From NCBI RefSeq assembly GCF_036860695.1, contig NZ_JAYKGJ010000001.1:372001-436000 (forward strand): a stretch of DNA of 64,000 bases, given 5' to 3'. This stretch comes from Rosettibacter firmus. GTDB taxonomy: Bacteria > Bacteroidota > Ignavibacteria > Ignavibacteriales > Melioribacteraceae. The number at the start of each line of letters is the position of its first letter. Within the stretch, counting starts at the first letter, position 1. The notes under the pieces were generated by a model. That model was not told the DNA's origin, did not search any database, and worked only from the letters and a program-made list of their open reading frames with translations. This document shows positions 26,177-34,978 of the stretch, one piece after another. Both the position numbers and the translations under genes were made by a program.

Positions 26177-26242
26177 TGTGCTCTTAGTGCCCTTAGTGGT
26201 TCATAATTTGTTGAACCACTTAGACCACTTAGCTCACTAAGT
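26177..26242. repeat. Repeat with hairpin upstream of the GxxExxY gene
   Basis: It contains CTCTTAGTGCCCTTAGTGG, then an inverted repeat AGTGGTTCA/TGAACCACT separated by 8 nt, then ACTTAGACCACTTAGCTCAC. It is the upstream mate of the repeats at 24510 and 25727. Confidence 0.65.
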
Positions 26243-26289
26243 TAAAATTAAAAGTAAAAGGCATGCCGAATTGAACGGCAAAGTTATTA

Positions 26290-27546
26290 TTATTTCTTTT
26301 TTGATTCTATTACCTTAAATTTTTGCTTAAGGGATTCTATTGGGTCATTTTCATTTTCTGTTTTTTTATCAGTTACTGATATTTCTGGCTTTTTATCATA
26401 CAATTTTATTTTAACCCAACCAGTCAAATATTTAGGTTCATTATCCTCAAATACAATTCTTCTGGTTTTGGGAAATATTGGGAAATTTTTTTTCCCTAAC
26501 TGATATTTTTGTCTGAAATTATTTAACCAAGTTTCATCTAAGTAATCGCCCGTCATTCCTTTCCAACCACTACCCCAGGAAATTCGCATGATAAATTCAT
26601 CTTTAGAAAGATTTTTAATTTTATGTATGAGATTATCAATTTCTTTTATAACGAGATTTAACTTTTTAGGATTAGTCAGTTTTTCAAAGAATTCCTTATC
26701 CTTTTTAAGTTTTTCTATTGAATAATTATTTAATTCAGTTATTAAATTTTGAAAACTTTGAAGTGCATTTTCATGAAAATGCAAAATTGATTGAGCCGTT
26801 GGGTCATTAAATAAGAAATTACTTAGAGAAATTGATGAATAACCCTTAGCTCCTATAGGTAATGTCTCTGCTATAATTTGTGAAGCCTGATTTGGATTAG
26901 AGGTATTTTGTCTATTCCACAATTGTTTCCATCCATAGCTGGTTCCTTCATTATTTGTTAAACTTAATATCAAGATTTTTTCTAATTCTAATTCTTCAAA
27001 TTCAGCATCAAAAATTTCTAATATTCTCATTAAATTTTCGTTTGAAGTATCGCCCAGCAGTTTTTTAACAATTGGTTCAGATGCCCATTCTTTTTTATTA
27101 CTTGTTACTCTCTGTAACAAATTATTTTGTTCAATAGGGGTTAATTGATTAAATCTTTTTCTTAATATGATTGTTCTCAAAGCTCCCTTAATAGAAGAAC
27201 CAGGGATATAAGGTTTTCCATTACCATTTTTTTCAAACTCGTTTATTTCTGAAGTTTTACCGATTGAAATATTATATTTTTTACCAGGAGGAATTTTCTT
27301 TAATGCAGACAACTTGTAATTACCATCAATAAATTTATTCATTTCATCTGGATTATGTGCAAGATATTCCATTAACTCTGGTTGAGATACAATGTGAACT
27401 GAATAATCGGTTTTAATAAAATCAATTCCTTCAGCAAGTTTAACACCACTTCCTACATGTACTGGTGTCAATACCTCAATTGAACAAGGAATTTTTTCTC
27501 CAAGTTTTTGTTTAGCTGACTTTATTCTTTCTTCAATTGTTTCCAT
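26290..27546 (-). CDS. csm5: Type III-A RAMP protein Csm5
   Basis: 418 aa. The RAMP signature is clear: IEVLTPVHVGSGVKLAEG near the N-terminus and KPYIPGSSIKGALRTIILRK at about residue 112, plus the late RISWGSGWKGMTGDY glycine-rich loop. Csm5 caps the 3' end of the Csm backbone on crRNA. It overlaps the end of csm4 by 14 nt and has a GGAGG box before its ATG. The length is normal. The operon continues, after the inserted GxxExxY gene, with three CARF effectors. Confidence 0.92.
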   Translation of the reverse strand: METIEERIKSAKQKLGEKIPCSIEVLTPVHVGSGVKLAEGIDFIKTDYSVHIVSQPELMEYLAHNPDEMNKFIDGNYKLSALKKIPPGKKYNISIGKTSEINEFEKNGNGKPYIPGSSIKGALRTIILRKRFNQLTPIEQNNLLQRVTSNKKEWASEPIVKKLLGDTSNENLMRILEIFDAEFEELELEKILILSLTNNEGTSYGWKQLWNRQNTSNPNQASQIIAETLPIGAKGYSSISLSNFLFNDPTAQSILHFHENALQSFQNLITELNNYSIEKLKKDKEFFEKLTNPKKLNLVIKEIDNLIHKIKNLSKDEFIMRISWGSGWKGMTGDYLDETWLNNFRQKYQLGKKNFPIFPKTRRIVFEDNEPKYLTGWVKIKLYDKKPEISVTDKKTENENDPIESLKQKFKVIESKKK

Positions 27547-28534
27547 TAATTCCTCCAGCTATTGGTAAAAATAAAGCCTGTCCACTTCTATAAACATCAT
27601 ATTTTAAATGATCAGGATAATCTTTTGCTTCCAAGACCTTATGAATTTTACCCACCGGTTTTTGTTTAGTAGATAATTTTAATACTGAACCTTCAACAAA
27701 CATTCGAAGTGTTTTTCTATTTAGGGTGTTATTTGAAATCCATCCACCTCTAATAGTAAAATCGTAGAAAGATTCTCTAGGATTAATATTTTCAAATTCT
27801 TCTTCTGTCGGTGAATAAAGTGATAATAAGTAATAATAATCAGACTCCGTATTTAAATCAAAATTAAAATTCTGTACTTCTTCTACTTCAAAGAAACCTT
27901 TGCCAGTTGTTCTATCTGCTCCAATCCCTTCATCACCTAAAAATCTTAAAACAGTTTCAAAATTTTGAAGTATTTCGTCTTTTACCTCAGCAATAAAATA
28001 TAAACCAGCATTTTTATGAAAATAAACTTCGGTTTTATAAAAAATCTGAGTTTGATTTGTTACTCTGTCCATAATAATATGTGGAACTTCTTTCTCATCA
28101 AAAATTTTGTCTTCATTATTTCCATCTTTTTGATTTTTCAACACTCTCCAGCAACCATTTAAGATATAATCCTTATTAAATAATGTTTGTTCAATTTTTT
28201 CATTTTTCAAAATCTTCAATAGTAAATCTTTTGAAATAAATTTTACTTTCTTAAATATTTTTATCATCTCATATTCTTTAAGATCTTCTGGGAAAAAATG
28301 AAACGGTTTTGGTAAGAAGTATTCATCTTTAAAAAATGGAAATGCAGAAGACAATATCACTGCTTTGGGCTCAAGAAATTTTCGAGTAATGTCATCACCA
28401 TAAAATTTTATTGCAGCACTTACCAAGGCACTAAACAATGTATCTGAGCGGATAAAAGTTTCAGATGAACCATCTACTGCTGTTCCAGAATCAATATGAA
28501 ATGATGAATGAAAATTTAGTTTATAGGCTTTCAT
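27533..28534 (-). CDS. csm4: Type III-A RAMP protein Csm4
   Basis: 333 aa. N-terminal strand YKLNFHSSFHIDSG, then SDTLFSALVSAAIKFYG, and the glycine-rich loop RFLGDEGIGADRTTGKGFFE. Csm4 binds the 5' handle of the crRNA and contacts Cas10. Gene order csm1-2-3-4-5 is canonical. It begins 9 nt after csm3 and overlaps csm5. Confidence 0.92.
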   Translation of the reverse strand: MKAYKLNFHSSFHIDSGTAVDGSSETFIRSDTLFSALVSAAIKFYGDDITRKFLEPKAVILSSAFPFFKDEYFLPKPFHFFPEDLKEYEMIKIFKKVKFISKDLLLKILKNEKIEQTLFNKDYILNGCWRVLKNQKDGNNEDKIFDEKEVPHIIMDRVTNQTQIFYKTEVYFHKNAGLYFIAEVKDEILQNFETVLRFLGDEGIGADRTTGKGFFEVEEVQNFNFDLNTESDYYYLLSLYSPTEEEFENINPRESFYDFTIRGGWISNNTLNRKTLRMFVEGSVLKLSTKQKPVGKIHKVLEAKDYPDHLKYDVYRSGQALFLPIAGGINGNN

Positions 28535-28543
28535 ACGAGCCTC

Positions 28544-29338
28544 TTAATTCTTTAATTCATCAGGAATTTTAACTTCATTATTTTTATAGTCTTTCCAGAT
28601 ACCACCAGTCTCATATATACCTTTATCCTTATACTTCAATCCAGAAATTTTAATATCAACCTCGCCGCTTCCCCTTGTTCCTTTACCACCCAAATAATCA
28701 TTTTGAACAAGTGCCAATCCTTCAAAAATTTTATCAAGCATCGCTTTTTCATTATCACCATTATAAACATTAAGAATCATTCTCATATTAAAAACAGCTC
28801 CAGCTGGAACTCTTTCTAGTTGTCTCGGTGTTGCAGCAGAAGTAATTCTATCAATAACAACTTCGGTCTTAACTTCTGTGAAAGGCATATCTGTATCTTT
28901 AGAAGTAGCCAATTTCTCTGCACTTGTTCTCTCAAGTTCACAATCTCTAACAATTAAACGAGAAGGGACTTCTTCACTTCCTTTGATCTTTTCTGGCATC
29001 GTTCCAAATATTTTCACAATGAGATTTATTCTATCAGCATCTTCTTCTTTTAATCCATTTCCAGCTTTTACAAACTCTGTAAGTGGGCCTCGTTGTACAT
29101 GTTCACCAACAGCAGGACCAAATTTACCCTCAACTTTCTCGAGTAAACTTCTCATTTTCCCTTTTAATGAGCTACCTGGAATGTATGGTTCATTTGTTAT
29201 TGGATTTCTTACTACTGTAGCATCAGCACCGCCAATTGACATTCCTACGCTAGTACCACCGATATGTAAACCGGTTTTTGCGGTTATTGTTCCCTCAATT
29301 AAAATTTTCTTTACAAGTTGTCCATTATTGTTATTCAT
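28544..29338 (-). CDS. csm3: Type III-A backbone RNase Csm3
   Basis: 264 aa from the ATG at 29338, which has the GGAGG box formed by the last codons of csm2; a TTG-started extension to 29353 is less likely. Motifs: GTITAKTGLHIGG, then IGGADATVVRNP, with the aspartate (about residue 39) that cuts target RNA in this family, then YIPGSSLKGKMRSLLE. Csm3 repeats along the crRNA and cleaves target RNA every six nucleotides. The intact aspartate suggests active target cleavage, which also shuts off cOA synthesis. Confidence 0.93.
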   Translation of the reverse strand: MNNNNGQLVKKILIEGTITAKTGLHIGGTSVGMSIGGADATVVRNPITNEPYIPGSSLKGKMRSLLEKVEGKFGPAVGEHVQRGPLTEFVKAGNGLKEEDADRINLIVKIFGTMPEKIKGSEEVPSRLIVRDCELERTSAEKLATSKDTDMPFTEVKTEVVIDRITSAATPRQLERVPAGAVFNMRMILNVYNGDNEKAMLDKIFEGLALVQNDYLGGKGTRGSGEVDIKISGLKYKDKGIYETGGIWKDYKNNEVKIPDELKN

Positions 29339-29339
29339 T

Positions 29340-29792
29340 TTATTTACCTCCAAATGATCTGTGATATGCTAAAATTGCTTCAAAAAAATTTGCAAAGTTA
29401 TTAAACTTCGTTTCCATTACTTGCTCATTATTACTATTAAGAACTTCATCAAGTGCTTTTTCTATAACTTTACGAAATTCCTTAGAACCTATGGTTCCTT
29501 TTCTTTCTGTTAAATAAGCAAGCCTCGGTTTTAGTAAAAGTAAATCTGACTTATTAAATCCTTTCATTTTCATTCTTTGAACTTCCCCATAAACATTTCT
29601 TATTTGTGAAGTTGTTAAAGCTTCTTTATCATCTGGATTATTTTGTTTTTTGGGATTATGGGGTTTTGTTAATTCTTGCCCAAAAGCTTCTGCAAAAGCA
29701 ATTGCTTCTTTATCAAGGCCATTTTGAATCCAGTGCGGAGCTTTTAGAATACCATCCACTTGTTGACCATCGATATTAAATGTTGTTGCCAT
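29340..29792 (-). CDS. csm2: Type III-A small subunit Csm2
   Basis: 150 aa, helical. The segment LTTSQIRNVYGEVQRMKMKG followed by LLLKPRLAYLTERKG is characteristic of Csm2. It forms the inner filament of the Csm complex. It directly follows csm1 and its 3' end supplies the ribosome-binding site for csm3. Confidence 0.9.
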   Translation of the reverse strand: MATTFNIDGQQVDGILKAPHWIQNGLDKEAIAFAEAFGQELTKPHNPKKQNNPDDKEALTTSQIRNVYGEVQRMKMKGFNKSDLLLLKPRLAYLTERKGTIGSKEFRKVIEKALDEVLNSNNEQVMETKFNNFANFFEAILAYHRSFGGK

Positions 29793-32333
29793 TTATTTAT
29801 TCTCCTTTCTTGTTAATAAATCTGTCCAATTAGCTATTATGTATAGTAATTGTATTAATTCTTGTTCAGTTTTAGAACTTGTAAAAAGTTCTGCAGCAAA
29901 TTCTTTAATTTCATTATCATAAGGATCTTTGTATTGATTTGCTAATCTTGTTAAAGAATATGATGCACGCCAGCGCCATTTTGCCCAATTACTATATTTA
30001 CCTTCTTCAAATTCATAGTAAATATTATACAAACGGGAAATTAAACCCTTACTGATTTTTTTATTTTCTTTATTCTGATTATCTAATCCTTTTTCAATCC
30101 ATTTATAAAATTTCACAACCCATTTTCTAATTTGCTTAAAATCATTCCAGCTTACTGGGGTTTTGTCATCAAGGAAACAAATTCCATTTTTAGTTTTTAT
30201 AGTGTTGCTTTCCTTATTTTTTCTTTCATTTCTTTTGGCTTTTTCTTCAAGCTCGCCAGCTTCTATTGCTGCTTTGTAGACTGGATATTTAGCATCAAAA
30301 AGTGAGATACCAGCTGAAATAGAAAAGTTATCATTATATGATGTAAATTTTTTGAACTCATCATTTATCCAAATTGCTATGTCAGGTAAAACTGACCAAT
30401 GCCCAACAATAAAAACATCATCACCACCAGAGTAAATAATTTCAATTAAATCTCTCACTTTATAATTATGTTTATTAAATATATTTGATAATCCTTCAAT
30501 AGGATCCCAGGAATAAAACTTTAGTTTATTCAAATAATGACTAAAGAAGAAATCAAGCATTAAAGAAAGTTGAACAACGCGTCCAAAAGTTGCGTGTTTG
30601 CCAAATCCGTCTTTAAAGATCTTTCCAAGATTATCGACATCAAGTCGAAGAACACCTAATCGTGGAATGCCTATCTTATTTTTTACTATTTCTTCGTAAG
30701 TATCTCCAAACCTCCAATCACCACCATAAAATTTAAAGCCTTTATTTGCATCGCCTTCCAGCTCAGTTATTTTTAGGCTATTTATTAAAAATTGTCTAGG
30801 TTCTTTAGCATTTAATTTATTTTCATACTTCCGTTCTTTGCTGATGTTAAAAGAGTTTAACCCTAAAACAGAATAGCCTTCTAAGACATCTTGATAAATT
30901 AGAGAATCAAAATTTTTTTTAAGATCGTTTCCAATTTTTTGGGAATAAAATTGTTCTTTTGAAATAAAATCATCGGTTAAAGTATCACCATCATAAACCT
31001 GATAAAATACTTCTCTATCAATAGTATGTTTTAAAAACTTAACTGGTGAGTGTTCATCGAGTTTTACCTCTTCGGCCAAGGTTTTCTTTTCTAACACAAC
31101 TTCTTTTTCAATCAAAGGAATTCCAGTATATGCACATTTTATTAGCTCGCCGTCAGGGCCAGAAGGTTCAAATAATGAATAACTCCAATTATTAGAAAGT
31201 TTTCTTTTCTTCTCTTTTTCTACTATAGAATTTAATTCATCCCACTTTTCGGAAATAGGATGGTCCTTTCCCACTTCATTATACTCTAAATCCCTACCAT
31301 TGATTAAAATTTTTCCGATGATTAAACCTAACGCTCCCTTATATTCTTCAAGAAACTTTTGTTCAACATTCATTTGAAGTTCTTCGAGTATTAAGTTTAC
31401 TTTAGGTGTATTGGACACAAAAAGATAAAATTTACCACCACTTGAATAAATAAGATTTGTTATTGGTAAATCGAGTTTATTTAAGAAGTAATAGGCAATA
31501 TTTTCCAACATTTGATTTAAATAAAAGGACCTACCTTTTAATGCTTTTGCTGCACCTTTATGACCAACATTATAAATATAATTCTGTATTCCTGTTATAT
31601 CAGCCAGAACAAGTTGATAGCGGTATTCATCTCTATTTCCAAAATCATTGAACTTGGTAATATCTTGACCAAAATTTTCAATCATAAATCTAAACATTGA
31701 AATTGCAATTGCAGCTGTTATTTTGGAATGTTCGAAAAGAGAAACATCCGAACGGGTTTTATATGACGAGGATGGAACACACCATAAATATTTTTTAAGT
31801 ACATAATAGAGAGTCTCAAATTCATCCTTATTTACATTGTTAATTTCTTTTTCAAATTTTTTCCACCAATTAGCATATTTTTCTTCTAGATTATCTAATT
31901 TGTATGCATCTTTACTTTCTGGGGACTTATACTCATTGTAATACAACTCACAAATATCCTGCAGATATAGTTTTTGATTTGATTTACCATAATCTACTTT
32001 AGAAAAGATTGATTCAAGTGGTTGTTGATTTTTAACAGTTGGATCTGGTTGTCTTTCACCACTTGCTAGATTATCTGCTTCACAAATAATTTCAGCAATA
32101 ACTCTTTCTGGACCTTTAATTTTACCTTTTAAAATCGATTCTCTTAAATCCTTTTCGTGATGATTGCTTACAATATTGGCAAGCATTTCATTATTAAAGG
32201 TACGATTCACAAATCCTGATGAAAGGATTATATGATTTTCTTTGCAGTTTATATTCCCTCTTTTTTCAAACTTTCCAATATCATGAAATAGTGCACCAAG
32301 TAGAAGGGTTTTTTCTTCTGGTGTCATAGACAT
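29793..32333 (-). CDS. cas10: Type III-A Cas10/Csm1 with HD nuclease and GGDD cyclase
   Basis: 846 aa. The N-terminal HD domain is intact (ALFHDIGKFEKR, H17-D18), so ssDNA cleavage is expected. The first Palm and the second Palm follow; the latter carries RLDVDNLGKIF (563-573) and IIYSGGDDVFIVG with GGDD at 636-639, the site that converts ATP to cyclic oligoadenylates. The C-terminal part is the helical D4 domain. An alternative start at the third codon (32327) is possible. It provides the second messenger for the CARF effectors encoded downstream (csx1, can2, NE0113-family) and perhaps for those of the neighbouring III-B locus. Confidence 0.95.
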   Translation of the reverse strand: MSMTPEEKTLLLGALFHDIGKFEKRGNINCKENHIILSSGFVNRTFNNEMLANIVSNHHEKDLRESILKGKIKGPERVIAEIICEADNLASGERQPDPTVKNQQPLESIFSKVDYGKSNQKLYLQDICELYYNEYKSPESKDAYKLDNLEEKYANWWKKFEKEINNVNKDEFETLYYVLKKYLWCVPSSSYKTRSDVSLFEHSKITAAIAISMFRFMIENFGQDITKFNDFGNRDEYRYQLVLADITGIQNYIYNVGHKGAAKALKGRSFYLNQMLENIAYYFLNKLDLPITNLIYSSGGKFYLFVSNTPKVNLILEELQMNVEQKFLEEYKGALGLIIGKILINGRDLEYNEVGKDHPISEKWDELNSIVEKEKKRKLSNNWSYSLFEPSGPDGELIKCAYTGIPLIEKEVVLEKKTLAEEVKLDEHSPVKFLKHTIDREVFYQVYDGDTLTDDFISKEQFYSQKIGNDLKKNFDSLIYQDVLEGYSVLGLNSFNISKERKYENKLNAKEPRQFLINSLKITELEGDANKGFKFYGGDWRFGDTYEEIVKNKIGIPRLGVLRLDVDNLGKIFKDGFGKHATFGRVVQLSLMLDFFFSHYLNKLKFYSWDPIEGLSNIFNKHNYKVRDLIEIIYSGGDDVFIVGHWSVLPDIAIWINDEFKKFTSYNDNFSISAGISLFDAKYPVYKAAIEAGELEEKAKRNERKNKESNTIKTKNGICFLDDKTPVSWNDFKQIRKWVVKFYKWIEKGLDNQNKENKKISKGLISRLYNIYYEFEEGKYSNWAKWRWRASYSLTRLANQYKDPYDNEIKEFAAELFTSSKTEQELIQLLYIIANWTDLLTRKENK

Positions 32334-32385
32334 ATCCCTATTTTTATTCCTAATTTATCTTTTATTATTCTCTAATCCGAGTTTA

Positions 32386-32406
32386 GAAATATTTTCAAAA
32401 TATTTC
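32386..32406. repeat. 21-bp palindrome between the spoVG-like gene and cas10
   Basis: GAAATATTTT, a central C, then AAAATATTTC: a perfect palindrome placed immediately after the stop of the SpoVG-like gene and ~53 nt before cas10. It could be a hairpin that partly separates expression of the two genes or an operator. The A+T composition makes a weak hairpin; no T tract follows. Confidence 0.5.
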
Positions 32407-32646
32407 TTACTTCTTGTATTCTTCTATTGCAATCTTTTCTAATTGCTTTTTCATTTCTTTGGGTAATATTACTGTCTCATAAAATTTCCCATCTTTCCCT
32501 TTGGCATCCGGTAAGGCTAAAAAGATTCCATTTGTGCCATTTACTAAACGAAACCCTTTTATGATTATTCCATCATCTGTTTCGATATCCAGAAATGCTA
32601 AGGTTTTGCCCTCGCTGTTTAATTTGCTCATTCTTGTAATCTTCAT
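32407..32646 (-). CDS. SpoVG-like protein in the csm operon
   Basis: 79 aa. The sequence follows the SpoVG pattern: an N-terminal strand MKITRMSKLNSEGKTLAFLD, then IIIKGFRLVNGTNGIFLALP, a short KDGKFYETV segment and a C-terminal helix. SpoVG proteins are small nucleic-acid-binding regulators. The gene lies between cas6 and cas10 on the same strand and appears co-transcribed, so a role in controlling the csm operon or in handling crRNA is possible but purely inferred. A stand-alone housekeeping SpoVG in this place is the alternative. Confidence 0.72.
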   Translation of the reverse strand: MKITRMSKLNSEGKTLAFLDIETDDGIIIKGFRLVNGTNGIFLALPDAKGKDGKFYETVILPKEMKKQLEKIAIEEYKK

Positions 32647-32716
32647 TTTTCCCTCTTGTTGTTTTATGTTTATTTATTTTACACTTCTCTTGAATCCTTT
32701 CTATAATTATTAATTA

Positions 32717-33520
32717 TTAATTAAAAACATCTACCATCCCAAAACCCATTGAATTCTTTTCGCCAAAACCACATTCATAACCAATTTTGATGAGTTCAAT
32801 ATCCCCTCTAATTGTGAATGGACAAAATATTCCTATAACTTCAACTGGATTTTTTATGTCTTTTAGAATCGACACTTTCTTTGATAATCTTTTATCTTTC
32901 TTCAAGGCTTTTTCTATATAACCCTCATCCCAGTTTATTTTTACTCCTGTTCCACTATAATCTTTTTTATGAATTACTTTATATTTATTAATAAGATTTT
33001 GATTAAATACTCTGTTGATTTCTTCCATACTATCATTATATCTAAAATAATATTGATTGAATTTCCCATTTACTAATTTACCAGTCGAAAGTACAAGTGG
33101 TGTGATCATTTTAAATTTCATCTCCTGTGTATATACAGGAGAAGGGAGTATCTCCGCCTGTGTGATTTTGAAATATGTGAATATATTATCTGCCATTATT
33201 TCAATTCTTTGATTCTCAAATGTGCCTATTACAAAATTTTTAATGAAATCATCTACAAGTGGTGTGGTGATATATAAATATGCAACTGGACTTTTTAATA
33301 TAAACGCATCTTCGTCAAGTAAATATTTTTCTAATTGCAATGAGAATGAAAATAACTTGTATGTTTTATTACTTGTTACAAAACCAATGTCATGTAAAAA
33401 TTTTGAAAATGAACTTGAACCAAAATTAAGTAATTGATAAATAGCACTGGATAAGCTATAATTATAATTAATTGCTACCCTCGTGGAATTATGTGAACTA
33501 AGTTTTAATTTTAACCGCAT
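32717..33520 (-). CDS. cas6: CRISPR pre-crRNA endoribonuclease Cas6 (III-A side)
   Basis: 267 aa. The C-terminal glycine-rich loop YECGFGEKNSMGFGMVDV is diagnostic for Cas6; the N-terminal ferredoxin-like half begins MRLKLKLSSHNSTRVAINYN. A conserved early histidine lies within that start. Cas6 cuts the array transcript in each repeat to give crRNA with an 8-nt 5' handle. The second Cas6 at 38.2 kb belongs to a different subfamily, so each type III operon has its own processing enzyme, although only one well-kept array is nearby. Confidence 0.92.
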   Translation of the reverse strand: MRLKLKLSSHNSTRVAINYNYSLSSAIYQLLNFGSSSFSKFLHDIGFVTSNKTYKLFSFSLQLEKYLLDEDAFILKSPVAYLYITTPLVDDFIKNFVIGTFENQRIEIMADNIFTYFKITQAEILPSPVYTQEMKFKMITPLVLSTGKLVNGKFNQYYFRYNDSMEEINRVFNQNLINKYKVIHKKDYSGTGVKINWDEGYIEKALKKDKRLSKKVSILKDIKNPVEVIGIFCPFTIRGDIELIKIGYECGFGEKNSMGFGMVDVFN

Positions 33521-33608
33521 TAGATATTCGAATTTATTTTCAAAAACTTAATTCTTAAAAGCAACTTAAAATTAGCTTTTTATATAAGCAATAAAAAAAT
33601 GTTAATTA

Positions 33609-33977
33609 TTAAAAATATTCTCTGAATCTAATAAACTCGAACTTTGATAACTTACCTTCTTCTGTTTCGATTACATTTCTTTTTGTTGTTGAAGCTATTG
33701 CTTTTATTCCTTTTTCTTTTAATAAATTTACTAAAACATAAACAAATGTAAGTTCACCCATAATATGCACAGCATTATTATCATATTTTTCTTTAATAAG
33801 TATATTCTCAATTTCTTGAAGATATTTATTTGCTAATGATTTAATATACTCTAACCCTTCTTCCGGTGGAATAAGTGGAAACTCTAAGTCCACTATCTTC
33901 CCATAATTACTTTTTGCAATCTTTTTTTGGTTTTCCTGCCATGTACTAAACGGATGATTAGATAAATTTATTAACAT
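33609..33977 (-). CDS. Small CRISPR-linked protein with NxSNHP start
   Basis: 122 aa. It starts MLINLSNHPFSTWQENQ and contains DLEFPLIPPEEGLEY, AVHIMGELTFVYVLVNLLKE and IKAIASTTKR. This pattern matches a small conserved family I remember from type III CRISPR surroundings; it resembles the stand-alone Rossmann-like Csx proteins (Csx15/Csx16/Csx20 group) that are candidate ring nucleases, but I cannot place it in one of them. It lies 1 nt after the membrane protein gene and ~90 nt before cas6. A role in cOA binding or breakdown is inference. Confidence 0.6.
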   Translation of the reverse strand: MLINLSNHPFSTWQENQKKIAKSNYGKIVDLEFPLIPPEEGLEYIKSLANKYLQEIENILIKEKYDNNAVHIMGELTFVYVLVNLLKEKGIKAIASTTKRNVIETEEGKLSKFEFIRFREYF

Positions 33978-33978
33978 A

Positions 33979-34788
33979 TTATTTCACATAATTATTTTTA
34001 AGATTATTAACACCAATTAATGAAGATGCCAAACCATTGGCTCCCATAATTGCTTTATGATATTCTATACTTAAACCTGTAACTGGTAAATCTGCATAAG
34101 CTTTAAATTTCCCTGTTAATAAACCAGTATCTTTAATTAAATGTGCAGCAATACCAAGCCATAATGCTGAGATTGTCATATTTTTATTTCTGGAAATAAA
34201 TTCGGCAATTCTATCCCACAAGTTGTGATGATTTACAGGTAAATGTTCAATTACTATTTCGATTATCTTGTATGCAAGTCTTAATAAAAATTCAAATGTA
34301 AACCCAGCAATAATTGAATGGAACCAGATACTTCTATGCATTGCAATTGAACCAAGCTTTAAGTCAAGATCCGGGATTCCACCTTCAATATCACTACCCC
34401 CAGCAGCAACAAAGAATATAGTCAAACCAAGAATTATAGAAACAAGTAATTCAATTTTTTCTTCTCTTGATAATTTCTTAAAAGCACTTACAGAATCTTT
34501 AGCTTTATCTGGAATATTCAATATAAAATCTTTAGTCGTTCTAAAATCTTTTTCTAAAGAATTTATTACTCCATTTTCTCGATACTCATTTATTTTTTTC
34601 GATGTCATATTTTTCAAAGCAATTAAAATTTCTTTTTTACTTCGAAATGTATCTTTAATTGAATCTTTTGAAAGTGAAAGAAGTATTTTCAATAGATCTT
34701 TTTCGTTTAATGAATTAAGTGCATACTTAAGTTCTGCTATTAATTGATTAAAGGTGTTAGTATTTTGATAATTTAATATAATTTCCAT
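33979..34788 (-). CDS. Membrane protein with DUF457-like histidine motif
   Basis: About 269 aa from ATG 34788, which has a GAGG box; an ATG at 34806 is possible. The N-terminal ~115 residues are helical and charged. The rest holds several membrane segments with the pattern GGIPDLDLKLGSIAMHRSIW, then FHS, and later LGIAAHLIKDTG. A PDxD, HRxxxHS and HLxxD series is typical of membrane-bound metal-dependent hydrolases of the YdjM/DUF457 kind. Its position next to the small Csx-like protein and cas6 makes it a candidate membrane effector of type III immunity, which is unproven. Confidence 0.6.
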   Translation of the reverse strand: MEIILNYQNTNTFNQLIAELKYALNSLNEKDLLKILLSLSKDSIKDTFRSKKEILIALKNMTSKKINEYRENGVINSLEKDFRTTKDFILNIPDKAKDSVSAFKKLSREEKIELLVSIILGLTIFFVAAGGSDIEGGIPDLDLKLGSIAMHRSIWFHSIIAGFTFEFLLRLAYKIIEIVIEHLPVNHHNLWDRIAEFISRNKNMTISALWLGIAAHLIKDTGLLTGKFKAYADLPVTGLSIEYHKAIMGANGLASSLIGVNNLKNNYVK

Positions 34789-34916
34789 TTCTCCCTCAAT
34801 TCTCATTAAATAAGAGTATGCTATTATAAATTTTTCAAAATTTTTTTAACCAAATTAATCTAATAGAAAATGCAAGCTTTGATCATTTAATGTATGAACT
34901 AAATTTTACATAATCC

Positions 34917-34975
34917 GTTGCCTGAATGCAACAGCAATTGTTCAATCCTTGTTTAGAAAAAGTAAATACCCTGTT
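34917..34975 (-). repeat. Hairpin and diverged orphan CRISPR repeat
   Basis: GTTGC/GCAAC forms a hairpin at 34917-34932. GTTCAATCCTTGTTTAG at 34940-34956 and the following GAAAAAGTAAATACC are similar to the repeat of the array at 35.86-36.70 kb (GTCTCAATCCTTCTTTAG...). It looks like a decayed solitary repeat ~0.9 kb beyond the trailer end of that array. Confidence 0.45.
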
Positions 34976-34978
34976 TAC

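Noticed and set aside
28878-29357. 159-codon plus-strand frame opposite csm3
   Set aside because: Antisense to csm3, whose RAMP motifs are unambiguous; the composition is typical of a shadow frame.
34268-34747. 159-codon plus-strand frame opposite the membrane protein
   Set aside because: Antisense shadow; the minus-strand gene has coherent membrane segments, a ribosome site and operon context.
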